A stretch of DNA of 42,105 bases from Spartobacteria bacterium (lineage in GTDB: Bacteria > Verrucomicrobiota > Verrucomicrobiia > Chthoniobacterales > UBA10450): contig PMSN01000002.1 of assembly GCA_003167555.1 (NCBI GenBank), positions 1-42,105 of the forward strand. The letters are read 5' to 3'. Below, piece by piece: positions 29,369-38,111 of this stretch (positions within the stretch are counted from its first letter, which is position 1; every line of letters begins with the position of its first letter). The notes under the pieces are model-generated. The model saw only the letters and a list, made by a program, of their open reading frames with translations, did not search any database and was not told where the DNA came from. The translations under genes were made by a program, and so were the position numbers.

Positions 29369-29968
29369 ATGACAACAACCCAAGGAACCAGCTACGGCGT
29401 CAACGAAATTGCGGAACTCTTTCCCAGCCTGCTGAAGGTCAAGGTCGAGTCGCTGCGCGAAAAGGTGGCTGCGGTGTGGAACGAGGCGATCACCACGGGC
29501 TGCGGCGGCAAGGGCTGGACCTTCGACGAACTGCGCGCGGTCAAGTTCACGCTGCTGGCCGGCGACATCGACATGACGTTCGTCGAGCATCTCAATTCCT
29601 GCGCGCTACAATGCATCGCCATCGCGGATGTGCTGGAGAGTTCGTTCCGCTGCGGCATTCCCGTCCAGCGAGACTATCTCATCGCCGGCGCGCTCCTGGC
29701 CGACGTGGGCAAGCCGCTGGAGTTTGATAAGGACGCTTCTGGCAAGGTGATTCAGGGTACGTTCGGGCAGCAAGTGCGGCATCCGTTCACCGGCGTCGCG
29801 CTTGCCTACAAGCACGGCATTCCCGGTGAAGTCATGCACATGATCGCCACTCACAGTCATGAGGGCGACAAGATGGAGCGCTCGATCGAGTCGATTATTT
29901 TTCATCACGCCGACTTCGTGGACTTCGATATCGCCAAGCTTCTAGGCAAGCGCGCCGCCAAGAAGTAA
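29369..29968 (+). CDS. HD-domain phosphohydrolase-like protein
   Basis: 199 residues. HD-superfamily metal ligands are recognisable in order: a first His in TFVEHLNSCALQCIAIAD, LLADVGKPLEFD, HPFTGVALAYKHG and the closing IATHSHEGD with FHHADFVDFD. Such proteins hydrolyse phosphate esters of nucleotides or related compounds, or act as signal hydrolases. It is the last gene of the acl transcript (6 bases after the small protein) and precedes a clear terminator. Substrate unknown. HD motifs are somewhat degenerate at the first HD pair. Confidence 0.7.
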   Translation: MTTTQGTSYGVNEIAELFPSLLKVKVESLREKVAAVWNEAITTGCGGKGWTFDELRAVKFTLLAGDIDMTFVEHLNSCALQCIAIADVLESSFRCGIPVQRDYLIAGALLADVGKPLEFDKDASGKVIQGTFGQQVRHPFTGVALAYKHGIPGEVMHMIATHSHEGDKMERSIESIIFHHADFVDFDIAKLLGKRAAKK

Positions 29969-29985
29969 CTCGCCGGCGTAAAAGG

Positions 29986-30008
29986 GCAAAGAAGCGTTTG
30001 CTTTTTTT
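29986..30008 (+). terminator. Intrinsic terminator after the acl/HD gene series
   Basis: GCAAA (29986-29990) pairs with TTTGC (29997-30001) around a 6-base loop, followed by seven T. It lies 18 bases past the HD gene stop, between convergent genes. Confidence 0.65.
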
Positions 30009-30021
30009 CACCTCTCCGCTT

Positions 30022-30927
30022 TCAGAGCTCGATTGCGGGCCGAACGTCAACGACGCCCCATATCATCGCTCGGTCCTCGGCTGCGTGGTTTGCCGGTAGC
30101 ATGGACGGAGGATCGCGAAAGCTGCGCAGCACCACCACCGCGCCGGGAGCGGCGGCGCGCTTCACTGCGGCGAAGAGTCGTTGCTCGTAGGCCACGCTGG
30201 CCCCGTCGAGAATGTTCGACAGAGTGAATCCGTCGAAGCTACCGACAGGCTCGCTTTCAAGAAACGTGGCCGCGTCGGCGTGCATGAGGCGGATATTCTT
30301 CACCTCGGGAGGGAGCCGCTCGTTAGGCATTTCCCCGAGAAACAGCGCGCGCGCGTATGGATTTGTGCGGTTGGGGAGCGAGGCAAAACAGCGCTCCATG
30401 CGCCGGCGCATGACGGCGCCGAGGTTTGGCGGCAGGAAATGGAGGAACGAAGAGGCGTAAATCGAGCGCAGTGTGGGTGCCGAGAATAGAAGATCAAGAG
30501 CTGCGCGGAATCGCCTGGTATCGAGGTCACGGCGCCAATAAACCATCTGTTCCACCGGGTTGTTGAGGTCCAGAAATGCGCGCACCCGCGATGGCCACCA
30601 TCCTGTCAAAGGACCTAGGGCGCGCGCGAATGCCAGGATGCGCTCGGCCGTGCCCGCCCGGCTAGAACCGCCATTAAGGCGATGTTCGACGTAGGCGAGT
30701 TGGACGGGATTAATGTCGACGGCCACAACTTCGTGATGCGGCGTCAGCTTCATTGCGGTGCAGCCGGCCGAAGCGATGCAAAAGACGCGCCCACCGAGCC
30801 GGAATGCATTACCCTCAATGGCTGCGTCCTCATACATGCGTCCGAAGAGCAGCTTGTGTGGTCCGTCGCGCGCGTCGAACCGGCCATGTTCCCAAGTCGT
30901 CGCGGCGACGGCCGTGGTCATTTCCAT
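30022..30927 (-). CDS. DUF3419 family protein (BtaA-like aminocarboxypropyl transferase fold)
   Basis: 301 residues from the ATG at 30927; the longer frame to 31074 overlaps the DoxX gene. The N-terminal WEHGRFDARDGPHKLLFGRMYED resembles the DUF3419/BtaA start, followed by an AdoMet-binding Rossmann core: FCIASAGCTAMKL, VVAVDINPVQLAYVEHRL. The C-terminal half has ADAATFLES and DGFTLSNILDGAS. BtaA moves the aminocarboxypropyl group of AdoMet to diacylglycerol in betaine-lipid synthesis; homologues also have other roles. It is the last gene of a three-gene minus-strand unit with SRPBCC and DoxX-like proteins. Confidence 0.8.
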   Translation of the reverse strand: MEMTTAVAATTWEHGRFDARDGPHKLLFGRMYEDAAIEGNAFRLGGRVFCIASAGCTAMKLTPHHEVVAVDINPVQLAYVEHRLNGGSSRAGTAERILAFARALGPLTGWWPSRVRAFLDLNNPVEQMVYWRRDLDTRRFRAALDLLFSAPTLRSIYASSFLHFLPPNLGAVMRRRMERCFASLPNRTNPYARALFLGEMPNERLPPEVKNIRLMHADAATFLESEPVGSFDGFTLSNILDGASVAYEQRLFAAVKRAAAPGAVVVLRSFRDPPSMLPANHAAEDRAMIWGVVDVRPAIEL

Positions 30928-31301
30928 GCGGGGATGCTGGCAGAGACCCAGACTAGCACGAGGAAAGCGAAGTTTTTGACCACCATCCCAGCCGGATCGT
31001 GAATGATATGACGAGCCCACAGCAGCCCGCAGGCGTTCAGTGCAATGAGCAGCACTGTTTGCACAAGCGCGCAAACAAGCGGTGCAATATCGCTCAAGGC
31101 CCAGATGGCAAGACCAACCTCGGTCACCCCGAGCAACTTGAGAAAAACCACCCCAATGCGCGGCCCGTAGCGAGGCACGGCCCCGACGACCTGCACCTGG
31201 CGAGGCTCACCGTTCAGCAGTTTGCACCACAGGCCCTCATAAAGCCAAACGCACGAGACCGCGACATGAATGAGCCAAGGCGGCGGCAGCAGCGGGAGCA
31301 T
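30918..31301 (-). CDS. DoxX-like integral membrane protein
   Basis: 127 residues with four hydrophobic segments, matching the DoxX-like fold: VAVSCVWLYEGLWCKLL at the start, VVFLKLLGVTEVGLAIWAL, VCALVQTVLLIALNACGLL and FAFLVLVWVSASI. Overlaps the start of the DUF3419 gene by 10 bases. DoxX-like proteins associate with diverse redox or lipid partners. Here the link to DUF3419 suggests a membrane-lipid modification unit. Confidence 0.8.
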   Translation of the reverse strand: MLPLLPPPWLIHVAVSCVWLYEGLWCKLLNGEPRQVQVVGAVPRYGPRIGVVFLKLLGVTEVGLAIWALSDIAPLVCALVQTVLLIALNACGLLWARHIIHDPAGMVVKNFAFLVLVWVSASIPAWK

Positions 31302-31326
31302 CGTAATTTTGTTTCCTGGCCCCGGT

Positions 31327-31875
31327 TCACCCTGACGGAAGGTTGCTGCGCATCTCTCTCAGGATGTACCGGTGGAACGAGTGACAGACCACCGCCTCAA
31401 TCCGCACGCGCAACCAGCGAGGGCTTTTCGGGCTGACATACCGTGTCTCCAAAACAACTTCGGTGCCGCCGTCCGAAAGGGCGCGCAGTGCGTAGCTGCC
31501 TCCGGACAGTCTTATCCCGCCGGCGAGCGTGAGATTTTGCTCAATGAGTTCGAATGCATAGTTCGATCCGCGAGTCACATGTGTCACCCGCTTCCGCAAG
31601 TGACCGGTCGTGTACTGGCATGTTACTTCATCGCCAATCTCCGACTTGCGGCCCTTGGTTTGAATTGGAGCCGGAAGTAACAGGCGCAAGAGCAATGGTG
31701 GACGCTTTCCAATCTGCTCGTAGAACATCAACCGCTCCCACACTTTCTCAGGCGGGGCGGCGAACTTCATCCGGGTGACGACTGAAGTGGTTTGTTGCTT
31801 TGCCCCTGCGGCGGCCATTGGCCCTCCGGTGATTTCGTCCGGGATGGCGCGGGGGTGCTTCGCAACGGGATTCAT
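31327..31875 (-). CDS. SRPBCC-superfamily protein
   Basis: 182 residues from the ATG at 31875 (MNPVAKHPRA); the frame to 31944 lacks support. The helix-grip fold starts at TSVVTRMKFAAPPEKVWERLMFYEQIG, with central strands (CQYTTGHLRKRVTHVTRG, YAFELIEQNL) and a long C-terminal helix (VRIEAVVCHSFHRYILREM). It would bind a lipid-like or aromatic ligand. First gene of the unit with DoxX-like and DUF3419 proteins. Divergent from the aconitase gene. Confidence 0.75.
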   Translation of the reverse strand: MNPVAKHPRAIPDEITGGPMAAAGAKQQTTSVVTRMKFAAPPEKVWERLMFYEQIGKRPPLLLRLLLPAPIQTKGRKSEIGDEVTCQYTTGHLRKRVTHVTRGSNYAFELIEQNLTLAGGIRLSGGSYALRALSDGGTEVVLETRYVSPKSPRWLRVRIEAVVCHSFHRYILREMRSNLPSG

Positions 31876-32022
31876 CGACTGGTCGTTTCCGCTCTTGCCG
31901 CATTCACTCTGCTCATCAAGCGACAACCAGCTGCACTGCGTCAATCAAATTGGGTCGCTGCCGGTTGACGCCTCATTGAGATGCGCTTTCTATGGAAAGG
32001 AGATTCGAATGGAAGAACTGAT

Positions 32023-33999
32023 ATGGGCCTGACACTCGTCGAGAAAATTGCCGCAAGGCATGCGGATGGGCTCGCTCCGGGCGCAATCGTCCGCGCGGGA
32101 GATTTCGTTTCGATTCGGCCGCGCCATGTCATGACGCACGACAACACCGGTGCGGTGATCCCGAAGTTCAAGCAGATCGGCGCGATGGCGATCGCGGATC
32201 CAGCGCAACCGGTCTTCGCGATCGATCACGACATCCAAAATGTCACGCCGAAGAACCTGGAGAAGTACGCCAAGATTGAAGCGTTCGCCCGCGAGCAAGG
32301 TGTAGATTTTTACCCGCCCGGCACCGGCATTTCGCATCAGGTGATGGTGGAGCAGGGTTATGTGGTTCCCGGCGCCCTGGTGGTGGCGAGCGATTCGCAC
32401 TCCAACTTGTACGGCGCCATGGCTGCACTCGGCACGCCGGTTGTTCGGACGGACGCCGCGAGTATTTGGGCCACTGGTGTCACCTGGTGGCAGGTCCCGA
32501 AAGTCGCGAAGGTGGTGCTGAAAGGAAATCTTTCCGCGGGCGTCACCGGCAAGGATGTCATCATCGCGTTGTGCGGCCTCTTCAACAAAGACGAGGTGCT
32601 CAATCACGCCGTTGAATTCATGGGGGATGGCGTGGCGAATCTTCCCATGTCCGCGCGCTTGACCATTGCCAACATGACTACTGAATGGGGCGCGCTGGCG
32701 GGCGTGTTTCCATTCGATGAAGTGACGATGAATTATTTGCGCTCGCGTGTCGGCCAGTTCACCAATCCCGGACGGCCGGGAACGCGCGGCGCCACGAGTC
32801 GCTCCGGCTACACCAACGCCGACATCGCTGCATGGTGGAACGATCGCGCGAACTTGAGCGCGGACGCCGAGGCCGACTACGCCATCGAACTGGAACTGGA
32901 TCTGGCGACGGTGGTTCCGCACGTGTCCGGTCCCAATGAAGTGAAAACCATGGTCTCGTTGCCGGAAATGGTGCGGAAACATGTGCCCATTCAGAAAGCG
33001 TATCTGCTGTCATGCGTGAACGCGCGCTTCGAGGATTTGCATGAGGCCGCGGAAGTGGTGCGCGGCCGCGGCGGACGTGTGGCCGCGGGTGTCGAATTCT
33101 ATCTCGCGGCGGCGAGTGCCGAAGTGCAGGCCCGGTCCGAGTCCAATGGTGATTGGAACACTTTAGTCGATGCTGGCGCCATTCCCCTGCCACCCGGTTG
33201 CGGAACCTGCATCGGTCTGGGTCGCGGTCTGGTCGGGAAAGGCGAAATCGCGATCAGCGCGACCAATCGTAATTTCAAGGGACGCATGGGCGATCCCGAT
33301 GCCCAGGTATATCTGGGTTCGCCCGCCGTCGTTGCGGCCAGCGCGCTGGCTGGATTTATTTGCGCGCCGCAAACATTCACGGATCGCGCAGCCGGCATCA
33401 CCATTCGACGCGCGCAAAGCAAACCGCCGTCGAACGTTTCCGTCGAGATCATCGACGGCTTTCCGCCAAGCCTGCGCGGTCGCGTTCTCTTTATCGACAA
33501 AGACAATTTGAACACGGACGGCATTTTCGCCGGCAAGCACACCTATCGCGACGATATCACGCCCGAAGAGATGGCCGCGGTAACGTTTGAAAATTACGAT
33601 CCGAATTTCAACGCGCTCTATCGCAAGGGCGACGTCGTGGTGGGTGGACTCAACTTTGGTACTGGCTCCAGCCGCGAACAGGCGGCCACGGCGCTGAAGT
33701 TCAAGGGTATTCCCTGCGTCATTGCCGGCAGTTTCTCCGAAACCTATAAGCGCAACGCGTTCAACAACGGCTTTGTGGTGTTCGAGTGTCCTGAACTGGT
33801 CACGCACCTTCGCGCGACGCTCGCCGATCGCGCGCCCACGACGGTCGCATCCGAGATCACAATCGATTACGGCAAATCCATGTTGACCATCGATGGAAAA
33901 TCATTTGCCTTTCCGCCGCTCAGTCCAGCAGCCCAGGAATTGATCGTCGCCGGAGGCGCCGAAAATCTGGTGGCCGCACGGCTTCGTAAGAAAGCGTAG
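32023..33999 (+). CDS. Aconitase-superfamily hydratase, closest to fused homoaconitase
   Basis: 658 residues from the ATG at 32023 (MGLTLVEKIAARH). Reversible hydration at a [4Fe-4S] cluster; ligands Cys 331 (LLSCVNARF), Cys 393 and Cys 396 (GCGTCIGLG). LDHDIQN-like AIDHDIQN, VASDSHSNLYG, TPVVRTDAASIWATG, LCGLFNKDEVLNHA, RLTIANMTTEWGAL and ISATNRNFKGRMG are very close, as I recall them, to fungal Lys4 homoaconitase. The swivel domain (FGTGSSREQAATAL, SGSFSE-like) is fused at the C-terminus. Substrate could be citrate/isocitrate, as its neighbours suggest, or homocitrate. Confidence 0.85.
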   Translation: MGLTLVEKIAARHADGLAPGAIVRAGDFVSIRPRHVMTHDNTGAVIPKFKQIGAMAIADPAQPVFAIDHDIQNVTPKNLEKYAKIEAFAREQGVDFYPPGTGISHQVMVEQGYVVPGALVVASDSHSNLYGAMAALGTPVVRTDAASIWATGVTWWQVPKVAKVVLKGNLSAGVTGKDVIIALCGLFNKDEVLNHAVEFMGDGVANLPMSARLTIANMTTEWGALAGVFPFDEVTMNYLRSRVGQFTNPGRPGTRGATSRSGYTNADIAAWWNDRANLSADAEADYAIELELDLATVVPHVSGPNEVKTMVSLPEMVRKHVPIQKAYLLSCVNARFEDLHEAAEVVRGRGGRVAAGVEFYLAAASAEVQARSESNGDWNTLVDAGAIPLPPGCGTCIGLGRGLVGKGEIAISATNRNFKGRMGDPDAQVYLGSPAVVAASALAGFICAPQTFTDRAAGITIRRAQSKPPSNVSVEIIDGFPPSLRGRVLFIDKDNLNTDGIFAGKHTYRDDITPEEMAAVTFENYDPNFNALYRKGDVVVGGLNFGTGSSREQAATALKFKGIPCVIAGSFSETYKRNAFNNGFVVFECPELVTHLRATLADRAPTTVASEITIDYGKSMLTIDGKSFAFPPLSPAAQELIVAGGAENLVAARLRKKA

Positions 34000-34024
34000 G
34001 TCTAGTCCTCCGAGAGAAGCGAGT

Positions 34025-34100
34025 GCGGCTCGACAGAGTCTCGCCCTACCAAGAGAGAGGGGTGAGCAAGGACTGGCAGGGCGACGCTCTGCGGAGCCGC
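34025..34100. repeat. REP pair of the RAYT 2 family
   Basis: GCGGCTCGACAGAGTCTCGC... (34025-34051) and a diverged inverse arm (34073-34100) flank about 21 bases. Same family as the pairs beside RAYT 2, about 17 kb away. It lies between the aconitase-like and dehydrogenase genes. Confidence 0.85.
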
Positions 34101-34212
34101 GAGGGATCGCGGCGCATCCGAAGAGAAGAATCCATCCGTGCGATCTGCGTAATCCGCGGTAATTGGATGCCGCTGCTTGCAGGTCGTAACGCTCCCCGAT
34201 AAAGTCGCCACC

Positions 34213-35364
34213 ATGTCGAAATACAAAATTGCGTGGATGCCCGGTGACGGAGTTGGCAATGATGTAATGGAGGCCGCGCGCATCGTCTTGGATCGCATGA
34301 AGCTCGATGCCGAGTATGTGCCTTGCGATATCGGCTGGGATTTTTGGTGCAAGGAAGGCAACGCGCTTCCCGATCGCACCGTCAAAGCTCTTAAGGAAAC
34401 TACGTGTGGTCTCTTCGGCGCCATCACGAGCAAGCCGCAAAGTGAAGCCAAGGAAGAATTAATTCCAGAGCTCAAGGACAAGGGGCTGGTCTACTTCTCG
34501 CCCATCGTCAAGCTGCGCCAGATGTTCAATCTGCACACCAACATGCGGCCGTGCAAAAGCTATCCCGGCAACCCGTTGAATTATCGCGGCACCAAGATCG
34601 CCAATCCCAGCGGCGCGGATATCCCAATCGATCAAGTCGTGTTCCGCGAAAATACCGAAGGCATGTACGGCGGCGTCGAGTTCTTCCCACTACCAGAGCC
34701 GGTCTACACGGCGTTGTGCGCCAATCCGAAGATGAAGCCGTGGAAAGACAAGGGACTCGAGAATGTCGCGCTCTCCACCCGCATCATGAGCAAGCAAGGT
34801 TGCACCAACATCTGCAAACAAGCCTTCGAGTTCGCCAAGAAGACCGGACGCAAGCGCGTCACGCTGATTGAGAAACCAAATGTATTGCGTGAGACCGGCG
34901 GCCTGATGATGCGTTGCTTCAAGGACGTGGCCAAGAGTTACCCGGACATCCGGGCGGACGACGCGAACATCGACGCCATCTGTATGTGGATGTTCAAGAA
35001 TCCGCAGGATTATTCGGTGCTCGTCGCGGAAAATATGTTCGGCGACATCGTCAGCGATTTGTGTGCCGGCCTGGTGGGCGGGCTCGGTTTCGCGCCCAGC
35101 GCTAATCTCGGCGATAACTACGCCGTCTTTGAACCAACGCATGGATCGGCGCCGAAATACGCCGGTCAATACAAGGTCAATCCGATCGCGATGCTCCTGA
35201 CGGCTAAGCTGATGCTCGACTGGCTCAAGGAAACCGACATGGCCACGCGCCTCGAAGCCGCCGTTGCCCGCGTCATCGGGGAAGGCAAAGTGCGCACGTA
35301 CGATATGGGAGGAAAGGATTCCACGCTCGACGTTGCAAAAGCGATTGCGGACTACGCCACTTGA
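34213..35364 (+). CDS. Isocitrate / homoisocitrate-type beta-decarboxylating dehydrogenase
   Basis: 383 residues from the ATG at 34213. NAD(P)-linked oxidative decarboxylation of a 2-hydroxy acid, or the reverse carboxylation. Family landmarks: WMPGDGVGNDVMEAA, TNMRPCKSYPG (substrate Arg), VVFRENTEGMYGG, IEKPNVLRETGG, VAENMFGDIVSDLCAGLVGGLGFAPSAN split across the active-site Asp residues, and EPTHGSAPKYAGQYKVNP (cofactor loop). Position after the homoaconitase-like gene makes isocitrate or homoisocitrate the likely substrate; isopropylmalate is less likely since no leu genes are near. Its 3' end is duplicated downstream. Confidence 0.85.
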   Translation: MSKYKIAWMPGDGVGNDVMEAARIVLDRMKLDAEYVPCDIGWDFWCKEGNALPDRTVKALKETTCGLFGAITSKPQSEAKEELIPELKDKGLVYFSPIVKLRQMFNLHTNMRPCKSYPGNPLNYRGTKIANPSGADIPIDQVVFRENTEGMYGGVEFFPLPEPVYTALCANPKMKPWKDKGLENVALSTRIMSKQGCTNICKQAFEFAKKTGRKRVTLIEKPNVLRETGGLMMRCFKDVAKSYPDIRADDANIDAICMWMFKNPQDYSVLVAENMFGDIVSDLCAGLVGGLGFAPSANLGDNYAVFEPTHGSAPKYAGQYKVNPIAMLLTAKLMLDWLKETDMATRLEAAVARVIGEGKVRTYDMGGKDSTLDVAKAIADYAT

Positions 35365-35600
35365 TTTCCCACGACATGTCCGGTCGCGGCGACACGGACT
35401 CGCCGTGGTGAGGGCGGCAAAGATTCCACGCTCGACGTAGCCAAAGCGATTGCGGACTTCGCGAGTTAATGATGCCACATTGATTGGCGAGTCCGCACCA
35501 ACGACACGTCCGCCATTGGACGGACTCCCCGTGGCGAGGGCGGCAAAGACTCCACACACTCGACGTAGCCAAAGCCATCGCCGAATGCGCGTGTGCCAGT
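35365..35600. repeat. Two extra copies of the dehydrogenase 3' end in a ~126-bp tandem unit
   Basis: The native end encodes GGKDSTLDVAKAIADYAT-stop. Copy A (35413-35469) encodes GGKDSTLDVAKAIADFAS-stop in frame with its own TAA, differing mainly at third codon positions. Copy B (35538-35590) is frameshifted by a small insertion (CACTCGACGTAGCCAAAG). Each copy is preceded by similar DNA (ACAYGTCCG...GGACTCSCCGTGGYGAGGGC). The copies look like attachment-site scars or displaced gene ends. From 35600 to the next start at 35837 nothing recognisable is present. Confidence 0.8.
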
Positions 35601-35836
35601 GGATAACGTTGAAGGATTCGACCGGCGCAGCGGTGCACACGGGCCCTGCTTGGGTGAATCACGTTTTGCAACGCGACCTAAGCGCGGATTCGCAACTTTC
35701 TGAAAGCCTGGCAATTTGCCAAACAGATTCTGGAGTGGCTTCCTGTAGCGTGACAACTGAGAGCGAAAATTCCCCCGCGTATTATTTGCCGCATGTTCGG
35801 CGCCTGAGAGGAAACGTTGTTCCTGGGTTGGAGCAG

Positions 35837-36859
35837 ATGGAGTCAGCAATTGAGTTCCTCCCGCCGCAGATCGCAGATGCGAAAATGTACTGCCCGTCCT
35901 GCCAAACCGATGTACCGGTGCCGTTGAAGAAGGCTTTTCCAGAACCATACACGCCGGTGTTTCCACGAGACTACAATCCCGTCACAAACAATAAATTTTG
36001 GCAGTTGGTTGCTCTAGAGGTCGAGTGTCCTACGTGTAAGGGGAAGGTTCGTCTGGAGCCGCCGCGAAAGCGTTGGACCAAAACGGTCACCCTGTACGGC
36101 GATGAGGCAGTTCGCGAAACAGTGGCGCGCCCATTCGTCTGCATCGCGTTGGTTGGCGGAAGCAATCATTTCGTAGAAAGTGCATGCGATAGAGTGAATG
36201 CGCTGAAGAAAACGCTTGAGCCCGAACGCGAACCCACCAGTTGGCGGTTCCATATGGCCGACCTTCATTCCGGGCAAAAGCGCAAGCGTCATAAGATTTT
36301 CGCGGATTGGGATCGCGAGAAGTGCGCGCAGGCGGTAAACGGACTCTTCAATATTATCGCAGAGTCAAACGACTCACTGTTCGTATTTGCACTTATCTAT
36401 CCCATCGGTGGGTCATCGATGATCGAGGCGAAACGAAAAGCGCACATGGCTATCTTATGCGACACCATCTACAATTTCACGCAACTCGGAGTTTCCCCCC
36501 GCTATACTTTTGATGCTGATAAGGCGGTGGGTAGCAACCGTTCCGTGATTCAACATTGGGCGCGTAGCGCCTTTTTGGGAAGTGAACGGCAACTGATGTA
36601 CTTATATCTTTGCCATGGCGTGCCGGTGCTCGAGCCGCAGTTCGTAAAGCCAGGATCGCACATATGTCTCGAGCTTTCCGATTTCGCGGCGTTCGTCGTC
36701 GCGCGCGAGTTGCATTGCTGGCAGAATCGCCGGGAGTCTGAATATCCTTCATCGCAATTCGGCAACGTTTACTATTCATGGCCCGACAAAGAAGGATGTG
36801 CACGCGAGCGCATAAGAGGAGTTCCAAGAGACCGCATATTTCCAACGAACGCCTTCTAA
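35837..36859 (+). CDS. DUF3800-like protein with N-terminal zinc ribbon
   Basis: 340 residues from the ATG at 35837; the frame is open from 35450, but the upstream part is repeat-derived and low quality. Two CxxC pairs (CPSCQTDV near residue 17 and CPTCKGKV near 65) form a zinc ribbon. The rest has WRFHMADLHSG, FVFALIYPIGG, and LELSDFAAFVVAREL, reminiscent of the C-terminal ADF helix of DUF3800 proteins, which are predicted RNase-H-like enzymes. The usual N-terminal DESG is not clear (ALVGGSNHFVESA). It stands next to the duplicated gene ends and may be a remnant cargo gene of an integrated element. Confidence 0.5.
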   Translation: MESAIEFLPPQIADAKMYCPSCQTDVPVPLKKAFPEPYTPVFPRDYNPVTNNKFWQLVALEVECPTCKGKVRLEPPRKRWTKTVTLYGDEAVRETVARPFVCIALVGGSNHFVESACDRVNALKKTLEPEREPTSWRFHMADLHSGQKRKRHKIFADWDREKCAQAVNGLFNIIAESNDSLFVFALIYPIGGSSMIEAKRKAHMAILCDTIYNFTQLGVSPRYTFDADKAVGSNRSVIQHWARSAFLGSERQLMYLYLCHGVPVLEPQFVKPGSHICLELSDFAAFVVARELHCWQNRRESEYPSSQFGNVYYSWPDKEGCARERIRGVPRDRIFPTNAF

Positions 36860-37088
36860 CACTCCCTCCATCCAAAATTGAAGCGTGAACGAAATCGCTT
36901 TTCGTTCTTGCCGATGTCCATCTTATCGTGTTTCGGCAGAGATTTTCTGAGCGCAAAAAGTTGTTGGCGTCCTAATCAGCATGTCGACCGATGCTGAAGG
37001 CTCCATCGCCTTTGCGTCGGGGTGTGGGGTTCTTTTCATTAGATCGTCTGCCATCGTGGCGACGGAATTCCTCGCCGAAGAGAATCCG

Positions 37089-38009
37089 TCACTTTACATT
37101 TGCGATCTTTACGATACTGCCCTTCGCCTGTGAGTCCTTTGGATCCTTGACTACCGTCACGTATAATTCTTTCTCGCCTTCACTGAAGGCCACGTTTGTG
37201 GTGCCGTCACCCGCGGCGATCTCAAAGACGTGCAGAAGCTTGCCGTCAGGAGATATCTTGAGAATCTTGCCGCCGAACCATTGGGCAACATAAATGTTAC
37301 CTTTGCTGTCGACCTTCATGCTATCAGGTCCAAGCCACCAGGATTCGACCTTGTTTTTTGTGAGAAGGTTTAGCAGAGCAAAATTCGATCTGCTGCTCAA
37401 CGAACCGTCATCATTGATTTTGAATTTCTTTATGCAGTTTCCGACGGTTTCGCTGACGTAGAGGGTCTTTTGATCAGGAGAGACGCCGATTCCGTTGGCG
37501 TAATTCAGGTCGTCGGCGACCTCGACCCATTTCTCGCTGCCAGGCGCCAGGTAGAGAATTTTTCCCACGACGGAGGTTGGTAGGTCCGTGGGCGGGCCAC
37601 AGACTGTGGCATAAGCACCTCCGTTGGCGGTCACCACAATATCATTTATGCCGCCGTCGAATGTCTTGCCGTTTTTGTCGGCCTCCCAACGGCGCAGTTG
37701 CTTGCCGGTCAGGTCGAGTTCAAGGATGGCGCCATGCTCCTCGACGCACGCGAGCAGGAATGTCTTCTCTTTCGTGAGCGCCAACCCGTTATGGCCGCAA
37801 CCCGGCGTGTGATTCAACACGGTGGCCGTTTTGCCATCCCATTTCGACAGCGTGTGGGAGACCCAGCCAACGTAGTAAAGGTTGCCGTCAACGTACAACG
37901 GACCCTCGGGTCCAAGGATATTGTTGACGATGGAGATTTCCTCGGCGCACGCAGCAGTAGCAGCCAACATTGCGCCGACGGCGAAGCAGATAATCTTACT
38001 TATCCTCAT
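37089..38009 (-). CDS. Secreted NHL/SMP-30-like six-bladed beta-propeller protein
   Basis: 306 residues from the ATG at 38009, which has AAAGGAA eight bases upstream. Signal peptide MRISKIICFAVGAMLAATAACA. Blades are marked by GPEGPLYVDGNLYYVGW, GHNGLALTKEKTFLLAC, INDIVVTANGGAYATVCG, NGIGVSPDQKTLYVSETVGN, SMKVDSKGNIYVAQWFGG and KELYVTVVKD. The N-GLA and NGIGVSPD-YVSET strings are those of the gluconolactonase/SMP-30 and strictosidine-synthase-like families. It would be periplasmic, perhaps a lactonase; the metal-binding Glu is not certain. Confidence 0.82.
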   Translation of the reverse strand: MRISKIICFAVGAMLAATAACAEEISIVNNILGPEGPLYVDGNLYYVGWVSHTLSKWDGKTATVLNHTPGCGHNGLALTKEKTFLLACVEEHGAILELDLTGKQLRRWEADKNGKTFDGGINDIVVTANGGAYATVCGPPTDLPTSVVGKILYLAPGSEKWVEVADDLNYANGIGVSPDQKTLYVSETVGNCIKKFKINDDGSLSSRSNFALLNLLTKNKVESWWLGPDSMKVDSKGNIYVAQWFGGKILKISPDGKLLHVFEIAAGDGTTNVAFSEGEKELYVTVVKDPKDSQAKGSIVKIANVK

Positions 38010-38111
38010 TTTGATTCCTTTCCGGTTAGCAGTAAATGCAAACTTGCGCCACCTCAGTTTCGTCGAAGAAGTTGTCGATCCTCCCGCCGGCATCATTGTA
38101 TTCTTGCAATC

